Source: Nereocystis luetkeana
Taxonomy: Eukaryota; Sar; Phaeophyceae; Laminariales; Laminariaceae
Direction: 5' to 3'
NCBI GenBank assembly: GCA_031213475.1
Contig: JARUPZ010000010.1
Coordinates: forward strand, 5,434,776-5,498,775
DNA length: 64,000 bases
The position numbers and the translations under genes were made by a program. Of the stretch, positions 1-10,205 are shown one piece after another. The notes under the pieces were generated by a model. The model did no database searches and was not told where the DNA came from. It saw only the letters and a list, made by a program, of their open reading frames with translations. Each line of letters starts with the position of its first letter. Positions within the stretch are counted from its first letter, which is position 1.

Positions 1-560
1 GTGGTTTCGTCGATCGGTTTCAACGATCTGCTCATCTCCGCAGTGGCGTCTGCCGCGGCAATAGCGAGAGAGGCAAACCGTTAGAACCCTGTTAAAGGGG
101 CCCACGTGATGCTTCGTACATATAGATATATACCAGGTATATATATATATATAATCCCAAGTACCTGGTATATTAATTGGCGAGATGAACAAAATCACAG
201 CAGTAAAAACGTGGCCTAATCAACCAACCAACCTTGTTCGGGTGTGAGAGCGATCAGTCTGTTCACACCGTGCGAGTAGAGTATCATGGTGCCGGCGTGT
301 TGTGCAACAACTTGATGTGCGCTTCCGATATACCACGAACTACACTGCTGTACCCAGTACCTGGTCTAGGTGTTAACATCATGCCCCAACCAGGCAAGCG
401 CCGACTCGAGTCGTAGCGCAAGCCTGTATAGCAAGTAACACAACTGGTCCCCCCCTCCCCCCCGAAGAAAAAAAGCACAGAGCAGGACCTGGAAAAAACT
501 ATCAATAACAGATGAACCCCCACCTCCAACCTCCAGCCATGTTAAACCTCGCCAATACCG
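1..560. other. Anonymous sequence
   Basis: I see no convincing gene. The stretch holds a short (TA)n run near 140-155 flanked by TACCAGGTA and TACCTGGTA, and a C-rich patch near 450. Open frames on both strands are short and overlap one another. Confidence 0.4.
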
Positions 561-860
561 GGGAGGGGGGGGGGGGGTGTACTCGATAGGAGAGATGTAC
601 TCGATCTCATGCATGGCTGTAGCCGTATGACCATAGACCCTCGCATCCCTACAATGCCGGGACGGAGCATGTCGGGTTTTCACCGACCAGGCAGACATTG
701 CTTGCACCAAGGCGCGAAGCGCCGTGAGGTGTCTGGCGAGTCGCATGAAGGGTGAGCTGCATCCTACTAAGAACCGCTTTTGAGGCGGACTTGCATATGG
801 ACGACAGCTTCAATGAGTTGATTTAATTTCCGGTGTAGGCATTTCCAGAGACAGCAATAC
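561..860 (+). repeat. Poly-G repeat F, copy 1
   Basis: A dispersed repeat that opens with a run of G, then TACTCGAT, a CATGCATG block, TGACCATAGACCCTCGCATC, GACGGAGCA and a 3' part ending in TTTAATTTCCGGTGTAGGCA. The same order recurs at 49684-49962 and inverted at 48331-48627, with partial copies at 48629-48755 and 62355-62565. No inverted terminal repeats or target duplication are visible. The class is unknown. Confidence 0.7.
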
Positions 861-880
861 TGACGGGGGGGAGGGTATAA

Positions 881-1053
881 CCCTTTTAGTACCGCAGTCC
901 CGTTTTGGGGACAAACTATTTAGAATTTGAGCGGTTTGTCCCCAAAACGGGACTGCAGCCTTAACCCTTTCAGAGCCGCAGTCCCGATTTGGGGACAAAC
1001 TACTTGAAATTTGATTGGATTGTCCCCAAAATGAGACTGCAGTTCTAAAAGGG
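881..1053. mobile_element. MITE B, two tandem copies (piggyBac-like)
   Basis: Two near-palindromic units of about 80-90 bp share a TTAA at 961-964. Another TTAA follows at 1054-1057. Each begins CCCTTT(T)AG and carries GCAGTCCCGTTTTGGGGAC inverted against itself. TTAA targets with ends starting CCC are typical of the piggyBac superfamily. These copies have no coding capacity, so assignment to that superfamily is an inference from the ends and the target. Confidence 0.8.
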
Positions 1054-1059
1054 TTAAAA

Positions 1060-1330
1060 GGGTCATGAGCGCTGACTTTCGCACAGGGGGTATACGATAG
1101 TTTTCAGCGCTCGATTTTCCCACAAGGGGAACGTTAAGGTTGCCAATAATATCGAACAACATTCAAGGAGATTTTTTTCGGAAAACATCTGGTTGAGAGC
1201 CTCCCGAACAATACAATGTTCCGACTTTAGTTAGCACCCTTGCTGCCGTTCGTTGTTGAGAAAACGAGCACTGAGTGAGCTGAAAAGCGATCGAACCGCT
1301 GCGTTTAACGAACTCAACGCTCTTGATCCT
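1060..1330 (-). repeat. Repeat M, copy without MITE
   Basis: The reverse complement aligns with 16748-17090. Both contain AAGAGCGTTGAGTTCG, TCAGTGCTCGTTTTCTC, a TTTTCCGAAAA block and AAAATCGAGCGCT in the same order. The copy at 16.7 kb has a MITE B at a point where this copy has none, so this copy represents the empty site. No coding content is seen. Confidence 0.6.
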
Positions 1331-1416
1331 TTCAAGACCGCGGTCCAGCTCCGGAAACAAACAACTCAAACACGAAGTAGTTTGTCCCCAAAACGAGACT
1401 GAGGCCCCAAAATGGT
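1327..1416. mobile_element. MITE B, diverged copy
   Basis: A weak match to the MITE B palindrome: CCTTTCAAGACCGCGGTCC on the left and GTTTGTCCCCAAAACGAGACT on the right. The TTAA duplication is no longer visible, so this is probably an old copy. Confidence 0.5.
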
Positions 1417-1966
1417 CAAGACACGTACTCACTCATGTCATGCGCGGTCGTGCTTCGTACGATCATATACATAGAAACATTATTCTCTCAAGTCTCAAGT
1501 CCTCGCACGATTGCAACGATCGCAGGGTCGTCGTTGTGGAGAAAACAAACTCACAGGCTATGCCGTTGCCGGTAAAGCGATCGCCACGCGCGGTGCCTCT
1601 TGCCCCGGAGACACTCGAACAGAGTCATCAGCATCGCGCCAGCCACGAGGCTCATGATCGCCGTCACCTGCGTGTGCACGACGAAACGGAGAAACAACAT
1701 ATTTTTTCTTCTAAAAAATCGTTTGGATTCGCAATTTGCGCTCCGTTGAAAAACTACAAGAAAAGAGAAAGAAAAAAAAAAACATATCCCACACTAATTC
1801 TAAGTAAATAGCGAGCACTTTCCGGCCGCCTATACCGCATCGATGAATCATGATCTACAGTCAGTAGGACTAAGTATAGAAATCGGGGAATTTGGTGTGG
1901 CCCGCGTGTGGTTCCAGTGTTGTGAGAAGGGAATTGAAAAAAAAAAACAGACATAACGTTGAGCAC
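1417..1966. other. Anonymous sequence
   Basis: No recognisable gene or repeat. A 162-codon open frame on the plus strand has low-complexity, charged composition and no family resemblance, and I do not call it. Confidence 0.35.
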
Positions 1967-1968
1967 TA

Positions 1969-2073
1969 TGACGGGGGACCATAGTTAATAGGACATATGG
2001 TTTACATAAAAACCTATATATTTAACAATTTTTGCTAACAAAATTTGGTCCTATTAACTATGGTCCCCCGTAA
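1969..2073. mobile_element. MITE A, 105 bp (TA-inserting, mariner-like)
   Basis: The ends are inverted: TGACGGGGGACCATAG on the left and CTATGGTCCCCCGTAA on the right, with TAGGACC and GGTCCTA further in. A TA precedes the element. About fifteen relatives lie in the window, most of 103-111 bp and flanked by TA. TA target duplication with short inverted ends fits non-autonomous Tc1/mariner (IS630) elements. No transposase is present. Confidence 0.8.
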
Positions 2074-2549
2074 CAGAACCCTATAAAACCCCAAAATCCC
2101 GATCCCGTTCCTGCCCACCATTGACGAGAAGAAGGTTAAACCTGATACCTGGTGTATGCTTTACGACGAAGGTCCAGTCCAAAACACGAGCACGTTTTCA
2201 TGTTATTTCTTTATACTCGCTTCTTTCGCCCTTGCTGCTACCCGCTGCTGCTGCCGATGCTGCTCCTACCGCTGCTGCTAATAACCATTTTTTCTCACTG
2301 CAAGAATGATATCACACTGTTTCTACATAAGTAAAGCACTTCGGATCCAAAACGTGCAGACAACGGACAGACCATCGATCCGCACTTCGAGATCTAGCTA
2401 CTAATAGATATTTCAGAGATAATGAAATATTTCAGGGCAGCCACTGTACTGGTATTACATAGATACCTTCCTGACCTGAGTGATCTACTGCCGTACTAGC
2501 TCATGTTGACGGGTTCAAACCATACAACACACTATGACCTACTGCTAGT

Positions 2550-2603
2550 ACAGCAGTAGCGCAGCAGTAGCACAGCAGTAGCACAGCAGTAGCACAGCAG
2601 TAG
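2550..2603. repeat. 11-bp minisatellite
   Basis: About five tandem units of GCACAGCAGTA. The surrounding 2074-2800 holds no gene I can support. Confidence 0.8.
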
Positions 2604-2800
2604 AATATGTCCCTGCGTTGGATCTGCCCTGTAGACGCAAAGACCCCGTAAAAAGTCTCATAACTCCCAATAACATGCTATTAGGGAAATAGGATCTTCT
2701 GTGGATTATTGGATAAAAAATCGTGATTCCTATATATTCTGCGCGATGCGCCGATGCGTGAAATTGTGCGTATATACAACTATTAACAGGAGGGCTGTTA

Positions 2801-3008
2801 GTTCGGGGGACTAGAGTAAATAGGACCAAATCTTGCTAGAAAAAATAGGGAAATATGTACCTGGTAGTTTTTTTGCGTGTACCGTAGGTCCTATTTAACC
2901 CCTTTAGAACCGCAGTCCCGTTTTGGGGACAAACTACTAGAAATTTGACTGGTTTGTCCCCAAAACGGGAGACTGCGGTTCTAAAAGGGTGAACATGGTC
3001 CCTCGTAA
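2801..3008. mobile_element. MITE A split by a MITE B insertion
   Basis: The left part runs from TCGGGGGACTAGAGTAAATAG to GGTCCTATTTA. It is interrupted at 2899-2989 by MITE B and resumes as ACATGGTCCCTCGTAA. A TACCTGGTA lies at about 2857, inside the MITE A body, where most copies have a plain TA. The nesting shows that B moved after this A copy was in place. Confidence 0.85.
2899..2989. mobile_element. MITE B inside MITE A
   Basis: A 91-bp near-palindrome beginning CCCCTTTAGAACCGCAGTCC and ending in its inverse. TTAA precedes it (2895-2898) and TGAA, a one-base variant, follows it. Removing it and one duplicated TTAA restores a normal MITE A right arm. Confidence 0.85.
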
Positions 3009-3248
3009 ATAGTACAGTATAGGCCCACCAACAAGAAAGCGCCCAATAAGAACATAATGCCCACTTTTTGGAGAACTCTAAGAAAATTGGGTTGAGTAAA
3101 ACAGCTCGGTGGTGAACTCTACCCTAAATCCTACCAGGCACCTGGTATATAATAGTCTATGCTCAAAGTTGTTAGAAGATGGCGCCCCAATAAGAACCCC
3201 AGGCTTGCCCAGATTAGGCGTTTCTTGTTGGCGGGCCCATACTACAGC

Positions 3249-3350
3249 TGTACTGCAGCCCGTTTTTTTTTTCGGGGGGGGGGGGGGGGGAACACTCTAA
3301 TTATGAGTAGTTTGTCCCCCAAAAACAGCGTTGCAGTCCGAAAAAAGGGT
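3249..3350. mobile_element. Degenerate MITE B with G tract
   Basis: CTGCAGCCCG on the left and GTTTGTCCCCCAAAAACAGCG on the right resemble MITE B arms, but the left arm has expanded T and G homopolymers. No TTAA is evident. Confidence 0.4.
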
Positions 3351-3395
3351 CAGCCCGACACTTCCGCTGTGTGGACGAAACACTTAGAAATAGAC

Positions 3396-3496
3396 TTACG
3401 GGGGACCTTAGTAGATAGGACCTACGGCAAACACAAAAACCTACCAGGGTGGGTATATATTTACCTTTTTTTACTGACAATATTTGTCCCCCGTGA
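3396..3496. mobile_element. MITE A with shortened right arm
   Basis: It starts TTACGGGGGACC and ends CCCCCGTGA before TA. The inner part of the right arm (GGTCCTATTTACTATGG in other copies) is missing. The body contains an inserted CCAGGGTGGGTA after a TA. Confidence 0.7.
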
Positions 3497-3601
3497 TAAG
3501 ATCGAGGATTCCGTGCAGTGCAGCACGAAGAGGGATTGACCGTTTAGACGTATGATATGATACTCGTGTGCTCGTCTACTGGTACATGTTGATACGTACT
3601 A

Positions 3602-3703
3602 TTACGGGGGACCACAGTAAATAGGACCCAATATTGTGAGTAAAAATAACGAAATATACAGGTTTTTGTGCGTACCGTAGGTCCTATTTAATATGGTCGC
3701 CAG
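3602..3703. mobile_element. MITE A
   Basis: TA is followed by TTACGGGGGACCACAGTAAA. The internal CGTACCGTAGGTCCTATTTA is intact, but the far right end is diverged (ATGGTCGCC). Confidence 0.75.
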
Positions 3704-3875
3704 GATTTACTGTAGCCCAAAAGGTCCAAAAAAACAAAAAAACGACCAAACGTCCATCAAAGGTCCAACAGTGTAAAAAATACGTGTCTGTCCGCCCTGT
3801 GCTGCTATTAATAGTCGCTGTTTTTTTTTTTCTAAAACCATTTATTTATCATCACTTTTTTACTTCCCAGCTTAA

Positions 3876-3965
3876 CCCCTTTAGAACCGCAGTCCCGTTT
3901 GGGGACAAAACTACTTGAAGTTTGACTGGTTTGTCCCCACATATGGGACTGCGGTTCTAAAAGGG
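3876..3965. mobile_element. MITE B, 90 bp, intact TTAA duplication
   Basis: Perfect TTAA repeats at 3872-3875 and 3966-3969 flank a 90-bp palindrome with ends CCCCTTTAGAACCGC and its inverse. This is one of the cleanest copies. Confidence 0.88.
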
Positions 3966-4206
3966 TTAACTCGTAGGAGGTTTCACCCTCAGCCATGGTC
4001 ACAGATGTCGTGCCCTTCCCCCCCCCCGGTACGTCCCTTCCTTTTTATCGCGCATAGGGTTCATTCAGCATTCCCATTGCCCCTCGATTTTCATCGAAAG
4101 TTGCTATTGATATTAATACTATTAATAATAACTCACGCTCTCGCACTTCCCATCCCTCATTTTTTACGGAAGAAAAAGTATTTTACCAGGTACGTATATA
4201 CGTACG

Positions 4207-4292
4207 AGTATGCACCCGGTGAGACTCGAACCCACGGAATAGATCTTATTAATAGTAGGCACGCGAGCCATCTACCAAGCCACCGAGGCAGG
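4207..4292 (-). repeat. tRNA-like SINE head
   Basis: Read on the minus strand there is an A-box-like TGGCTTGGTAGATGG and a B-box GGTTCGAGTCTC in a 5-bp T stem (GTGGG/CTCAC). The acceptor stem does not pair well. The anticodon-loop region reads CTACTA followed by an extra TTAATA. Without those six bases the loop would be CTACTAA, resembling a serine tRNA. I read it as a tRNA-derived SINE or pseudogene rather than a working tRNA. Confidence 0.5.
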
Positions 4293-5117
4293 ACGCCGGC
4301 TGCTGATGGAGTGCATTGATTCATGGTTGTTGAGGCTGTTGCTGTTGCTGCTGCTGTTGATTAATGATGCTGCTTCTGTGGCGAGGCCTAAAACCTAAAA
4401 CCGTTCAGGTCGGGTGTTTATCGCTTGTACGTACGTATTCATCATGAATATCACCGCGCCTATTCACCCACGCCTCCTATTTACCCGCCTATTAATATTG
4501 ATATGATCATTAAAATAGTATCAAGTACTTTTCTTACGGGTATATACCAGCAATACATTATACGAGGTAGAGTGGGAATGTCCAATCACGAGTGATGGAG
4601 ATAACCGCAAGTGCGAGGAGCATTCGGTTTTTCAGGATGGCGGAGAAAGGGAACCGACTGGAAGGGAGTGGCAACGAGAGCACGTGCAAAGGAGCGGGCG
4701 GATCGGGCCAAGGAGATGAGGCGGCCATGAAGAGCGGCAGGAAGACGGTGCACGGAGACCCATGACCTGCGCGCACACTATCATCACGAGAGAAGCAGTC
4801 ATAGTTTGTTCTTTCCTGGTATTGTTTTTCACGAGGCAGAATAGTATCTACTTGTTATTAACGTCACTGGTCTTTGTGTGGTTTAACGAGTTGTATACCC
4901 TTCATGGGGAATAACCCACGCAATTATCAGGGACGTGGTATCATAGCTGCTGTGCTGCACCTTTTTTGTGTCAGACAGCCCAGGAAGAGATGGCGATCGT
5001 TGATATTCGTGTGGTAGTGAGGTTCGATTGCTTCTTTTTCACTGCATATCCGCGAGTCTTCACTCAGACAGCACTCCAGATAGCAGGCAGGTGTGTGTTC
5101 CTCTTTCGTGTTCACGA
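4293..5117. other. Anonymous sequence upstream of repeat D
   Basis: Two tracts with TATTAATA footprints lie just before and within this stretch (near 4113 and 4488). No gene family is recognisable. The part after about 4950 may be the 5' continuation of repeat D, but there is no second copy here to confirm it. Confidence 0.3.
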
Positions 5118-5430
5118 CTACCGTGCGTTTCGTACGGTGCAGGCAGCATCCCAGACAGCAGCCGCTGTAGTCAGCAGCCACAACTTGGATAGTGGTGGGA
5201 ACGGGGATACTCTGTTATGTTATAGTTGAGAGGATATACCCGCGGCCATGTTATTAATAGTTCAGTTTACATATTGGTTTTATCTTGTGTGCGCTTTCTT
5301 CGTCTCGTGTATTTTTAGGCAGCCGAATTTCGATTTTTTGTGGGTTTTCGGATCTTCCTAGGGCTCCAGCACCTTTGTGTGACCACGGACTCCTTCGTCA
5401 GAGAGTTAATGTGAGAACAACAACAACAAC

Positions 5431-5462
<32 letters not shown>

Positions 5463-5475
5463 CAACAACAACACA
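5118..5475 (+). repeat. Repeat D (LINE 3'-end relative) with (AAC)n tail
   Basis: It aligns with 20086-20398 over about 310 bp and ends GACCACGGACTC...GTTAATGTGAGAAC followed by an AAC microsatellite. The last 40 bp or so match the 3' terminus of the RTE-like LINE at 20.4 and 28.4 kb, while the rest does not. It is either the 3' end of a sister LINE or a non-autonomous element borrowing the LINE's 3' recognition end. This copy carries a six-base TTAATA that the other lacks. Confidence 0.7.
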
Positions 5476-5503
5476 TAATATGTTTGTCTTCATGACAATG
5501 GGG

Positions 5504-5814
5504 GAGGACCTTTAACAATCTGGGAGAATAGATCTTTAGGTTGGTAGGCTGTTCGGATGTTTTACTTCCTGTTGGGATCAAGGCACGCGCGAAGACCCAA
5601 CCCAACCCCTGACTCTAACCCTAACCCTAACCCTGACCCCAATCCGCAGCCGAAACGGGCCAAAACTCGCCATAAACGAGGCTACGCCGAGTTTGCATCG
5701 AACCAGGAAATTTCTCAGATGCGGACGACGATTCCGAAGTGCAGACCACGCTACACATTTTTCAAGTAGAACACATCCCTAAAGGTCCCTTCTCCCAGAC
5801 TGCTAAACCTACTC
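5504..5814 (+). mobile_element. Element C, 311 bp, 8-bp target duplication
   Basis: The inverted ends are GAGGACCTTTAACAATCTGG on the left and the inverse of GAGTAGGTTTAGCAGTCTGG on the right. The 8-bp direct repeats CAATGGGG (5496-5503 and 5815-5822) flank it exactly. Inside are four CCCTAA-type units. An 8-bp duplication fits hAT or Mutator-like DNA transposons. The GAG...CTC termini do not decide between them. It is non-coding and non-autonomous. Confidence 0.85.
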
Positions 5815-5822
5815 CAATGGGG

Positions 5823-6405
5823 CGTTCTTTCTACCCGCCGATGGGAGTGAAGTGTGAATTGCCCTGAAAAAACATCATTGCAATACTTTCCTTTTTCTCG
5901 AGAGATTGAATTGTCACCGTTTGGGCGGCCGATCTTTCACTCTTCATTCATATTTGAATATTGATAACTTCCCAGTAAACTTTACAGCCACTGGGCTCTG
6001 TCACGGAAACTGTTCGAACCCCGCAGTCCCCGGCTTTCCAACTCTATTTCCATCGATGTTTCGATGTCTAATTCCATCGATTTTCAGCCATGCTCTTGCT
6101 ATTGCTTTACCCAGTTTCGAACCAAGTATGGATCTGTCGCCAATCAACCATCTGTTCGACTTTTGATTTGACACACAGAATCCGGCTCTGCTGAACTGGC
6201 AACCGGCACTTGAATAATCAGTCTGCCTGTCGCATATCTTGTACAAATTCAATGTGTTTCATCTGCGCTACTATTGATATGTTATTGGACTCTCTGTATT
6301 TTCCACGCAAGGCAATGGTCTGCTCGAGTACCGAGCGCCGAGCACCAACCTCTTCTTCTTGCCGTTATTTACATGTTGTTACATTTCGTCCGTCCACGAG
6401 AAACA
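5823..6405. other. Anonymous sequence
   Basis: No gene or repeat recognised. Short overlapping frames on both strands only. Confidence 0.35.
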
Positions 6406-6515
6406 TTTACGGGGGACCATAAATAGTAAATAGGACCAAATATTGTCAGTAGAAACAGCGAAGTATATAGGTTGGTGTGTGTACCGTAGGTCCTATTTAA
6501 TTGGGCCCCCCGTCA
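6406..6515. mobile_element. MITE A
   Basis: It runs from TTTACGGGGGACCATA to GGGCCCCCCGTCA, with internal GTACCGTAGGTCCTATTTAA. The flanking dinucleotides are AT rather than TA, so the ends have drifted slightly. Confidence 0.75.
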
Positions 6516-6805
6516 ATATCAATAAGAGTAGTTTGTAATTCGTAATTTTCAGGTCTTGTTCGGAGCAATCAATTCCCGAGGGAGGCGGAAATCGCGGTGA
6601 ATCAATCACATAACAGAGTCGCAAAAGCGGAGTGAACACTGGCGAAAATACCATCAGGAAGACCAAACCACGACGAATCGAATGACGCTTTTGTTTTTTT
6701 GCTTGTTCACGAAGTAGGAACCGCGGTACGTATGAACAAACTAAATTTCACCAACCGTTTAGTTACTAATATTAATAGTAGGTTTTACTATCTATCTGTC
6801 AGCCA

Positions 6806-7065
6806 GGATCTTTAGGGGTGTTTTTGACTTAAAAAATGCTTAGCGCGGTCTGCACTTCGGAATCGTCGTCCGGAATCGAGAAATTTCCTGGTTCGATGCA
6901 AACGCGGCGCAGCCGCGTTTATGGCCAATTTTGGCCCGTTATGGCTGCGGTTTGGGGTCAGGGTTGGGGTTAGGTTAGTCACGAAGGGGTTGGGTTGGGT
7001 ATTCGCCCGTACCTTGATCCCAACAGGAACCAAAATACCCGAACAGCCTACCAACCGAAAGATCC
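6806..7065 (-). mobile_element. Element C, terminally truncated copy
   Basis: The body of C in the orientation of the 55.6-kb copy: GGATCTTTAGG...GGTCTGCACTTCGGAATCGTC...GGGTCAGGGTTGGGGTTAGG...CCAACC. The outer 25 bp of each inverted end are missing and no target duplication is visible. Confidence 0.75.
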
Positions 7066-7201
7066 GGGCTCACAGAGGGTCATAGGATCCCCGTTTTTTT
7101 AGCAAGTAAGTAGGAACCGCGGTAGGACCACGGAAGTATTCAATTCCGGTGGTAAACTTCCCCCAAGTGGTAATATATGCCGCGGTTCGTACTCGGCAAA
7201 C

Positions 7202-7202
<1 letters not shown>

Positions 7203-7234
<32 letters not shown>
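7203..7234. repeat. (CA)n microsatellite
   Basis: About fourteen CA units. Confidence 0.95.
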
Positions 7235-7425
7235 CAGACACACACCGTCATTCGATTCGCCGTGGTTTTGATCGTTCTTACGGTGTCTTTGCCCTTGTTG
7301 GTTCCTGAAAAATTAATAGTAACTCTGTTCCTGGCTGATTCACCGCGCTCCTCGCCATCCTCGGGAATTGATTGCCCCGAAAAAAGGCCCTTGTAACTTT
7401 CGACCATACGCTCACGGCTCCTTAA

Positions 7426-8572
7426 CTACCGCGTAGCTGTCTCTACAGTCGCCATCTCTCCCCAGCCATCGCGACCGATGCGAGGCCCACAGGAGCAGCG
7501 GCTACGACGCCCGAGCGTTTGTCCCGCCGTCCTATTAACAACTATCTGGGGGGGTACAACTACACAGCAGCAGGGCGAGACTCGCGAGGGCGTCGTTTGG
7601 TCGGGAGGAGGTTTTCTCTGTGTCTCTTGCACCTCGAGCTCTTTCTTTCCCCTTGCGAAACGATAGAAGGAGCTGACCGAGCCTGCGGCAGCGACGAGGC
7701 ACGAGCGAGCGTATGTTCGGGCGTCCCGCACAAGGGGCGATCTAAATAGCAGCAGCGGCTACAAGGCCGGACCTGGTGATTGGTCGTCGTGAACGACTGG
7801 CAAGATACACGCAGAAACAGCAGTAGCAGCAGCAAAAGCTTGTGCCAGCCCTTTCCCTTGAAACAGCTGATGCGAAATCCTTATCCCGACCAAAGCATGG
7901 GCTCCAGCCTCGTCCTGCTGCTGTGCACCTCGCCATTGGTTGTTAGGCACGACCGAACACACGCTCGGGACTTTACGGGCGAGGCGGCGTGGAGCGGGAC
8001 GGGGCGCACAGCCCCGACCCGCGCTCCACCCAGCTTGCAAAAACCACGTGTGCGTGTCAAGGATGACTTCTCAGACTCCGCGGATTACTGGTTGAATGGA
8101 ATCGCCAGGTCTCAGCGGGGTCAGCCGGTCGCTCGTACAAATGTGAAATGTAACGACATTCACGCGAAACGGTACACGTTACATCGCTGGACAATACTTA
8201 CAGATTTTGGATGAAGAAATGCACGGAGCGACCTACCAGCACAGCAGTACTGCTGTAGCACTACTCGTAGTACTGTTGCTTTTGTTCTTCGAGTATTTCC
8301 AGAGCAACCTGCAGCAGGATGAGGGGTAGACTCCACCGACACACATCATTTGCAGGAGTACAAGCAGTACAGTTCGTAAAAGAGTTCTACGATTGATTGC
8401 CAATTGAACGCACTACGCACGAGTACCCATGATATCACCAAATTTCACAGGCGCGTCCCAACCAGGCGACAAACCCCGTGTGTGAGTCAAGGATGAGCTC
8501 ACTCCATGGACTATTGCTTGGAAGAAATCGCCAGGAAGCGGAGTGCACCAGCCAACCTCGAATAAGTACGTA
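7426..8572. other. GC-richer anonymous stretch
   Basis: Several frames stay open on both strands for 60-144 codons because of composition. None resembles a family I know and no clear exon boundary stands out. A host exon cannot be excluded. Confidence 0.3.
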
Positions 8573-8683
8573 TTACGGGGGCCCGTAGTAAATAGGACCA
8601 AATATTGATAGTAAAATAGATAAATACATACCTGGTAGGTTTTTGTATGTTCCGTAGGTCTTATTAACTACGGTCCCCCGTAT
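8573..8683. mobile_element. MITE A with an internal TACCTGGTA
   Basis: TA flanks both ends (8571-8572 and 8684-8685), with inverted TTACGGGGG and CCCCCGTAT. At about 8630 the body reads ACATACCTGGTAGGTTTTTG. The copy at 55.5 kb reads ACATAGGTTTTTG, a 7-bp difference located at a TA. Confidence 0.85.
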
Positions 8684-8689
8684 TAGTAG

Positions 8690-9470
8690 TGTCACTGGGA
8701 CCCGCGTGCAGAGCAACCCCTCTGCGCGCTATGCTATTCAATTCTCCATCTCGATATTTTGTACTCCCCTCTAAAATAATGCCTTACCATAACACTTGAA
8801 ACCTTTCTTCTATAACGCGTCACCGTGTCCCCATACCCCACACAATAATTGCACAACAACACAATTCTAGGAAAAGCGCTACGAACGTAAAAGCCATAGA
8901 CAGGCAAAAAAACTACCTGGTGGGTCGTTTCATGATCTACAGTTAGTGTAGTAATATCAACTTTTTGGCCCGTCAAGACCGCCTTAGGCTTACTATAAAT
9001 CGTATGCTGGCTATAGTGTGGGGATAGCCTTGACGATTTTCAAGGGCAACATGTATCAAGATAGAGCCATGTGACGCTCGGTCGCAGGCAGTACCGCACT
9101 GCTTAACACTTTTCCATGATATGTTGAGGATGCATACCGCGACTCGTATATACACTATTGATAGTCGAGTACCTGGTAGTCTGTAAACACTACTCACTGC
9201 TGTACTGCTGTACGTTGAGTTGTTGCAGTTAGATCATCCATACGCATCCATATATACATGACGTACGTATCTAGTACAGGAGGTACGGGTATAAAACATC
9301 GAAACCGCTTGGGATTCCGCGAGATGAAGGTTGAGATTCAGGTCCAGATGAAGGTCGCCTTTTTTAGTCAAAATTGCCGAAGACATCACAGCTTGCCTTC
9401 TATCAACCGCTCTTCTTCAAGAACAGATCGGCACTGCTTTTTCGGAGGCAATCTCCATGACCGCCAATCA
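8690..9470. other. Anonymous sequence
   Basis: No recognisable feature beyond a TACCTGGTA near 9171 and an ACTATTGATAGT variant just before it. Confidence 0.35.
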
Positions 9471-9473
9471 CTA

Positions 9474-9581
9474 TTACGGGGGACCATAGTAAATAGGACC
9501 TCGTACGGTACAGACAAAAGCCTAAACATTTGCGTATTTTTAAAACCAATATTAGGTCCTATTTATTACGGTCCCCCGTCA
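9474..9581. mobile_element. MITE A, 108 bp
   Basis: TA on both sides (9472-9473 and 9582-9583), left end TTACGGGGGACCATAGTAAA, right end TATTACGGTCCCCCGTCA. Confidence 0.85.
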
Positions 9582-9610
9582 TAGTACTCACCAGGTACTC
9601 TAATCCTTTT

Positions 9611-9644
9611 TGTGTGTGTGTATGTGTGTGTGTGTGTGTGTGTT
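9611..9644. repeat. (GT)n microsatellite
   Basis: About sixteen GT units with one interruption. Confidence 0.9.
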
Positions 9645-9648
9645 CTTC

Positions 9649-10205
9649 ACATTAAACCGTTCTTTCTACCCGTCGACATCCCGCACAACCAGTGTTCGTG
9701 CCGATTCTTCAATCCTAGAAGAGACACAAGTTCTGTGGTCACAAAGCTACGCCACAGAGATACTACGTTGCCACGTACCAGTATGCAGTAAGCACCGCAG
9801 TGGGCAATGCAATGCCATGTCATTATGGTTTAATGTGAAGAACACACACACACTATTAATAGATACGACAGGCACGACATATACATTCTATGAAATAGAG
9901 AAACGAAAGGAAAAATCAGAGAGAAAAACAACAACAAAGTAGACAAATCGAAAGAGAAAAAGAAAAAAAATGAAAGCAAAGACAAAGAGAAACAACGGAA
10001 GAAACAAACTGTCGTGCCCCCCCCCGCAGGCGAGGTGGCCAACACTCGAAAAAGAACGAGCGGGAAAAAAAAAGAAAAAAATAACAAAAACACCACTGCT
10101 TGAGTAAGACAAAGAACCAAGGAAAAAAAAGGGGGAAATAACAGACAGACCAAAGCCCAAAGCACCCTCCGGTGGCGGCAGCAGTTTGTGGTACGAGTAG
10201 TATAG
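9649..10205 (+). repeat. Repeat I, copy 1
   Basis: It begins TTAAACCGTTCTTTCTACCC, passes through GCCGATTCTTCAATCCTAGA and GTGGGCAATGCAATGCCATG, then a purine-rich 250-bp half and a CAAAGCACCCTCC block. Relatives lie at 11209-11565 and 11857-12122 (minus) and at 12122-12990 and 14420-14725 (plus). No terminal repeats are defined and the class is unknown. This copy has TTAATA inserted at a TA near 9852 and CCAGTA at a TA near 9777. Confidence 0.65.

Noticed and set aside
2550-2603. CRISPR-like array
   Set aside because: An 11-bp tandem minisatellite without spacers, in a eukaryotic context.
5620-5640. Telomere or chromosome-fusion point
   Set aside because: The CCCTAA units are an internal part of element C, present at the same position in every C copy.
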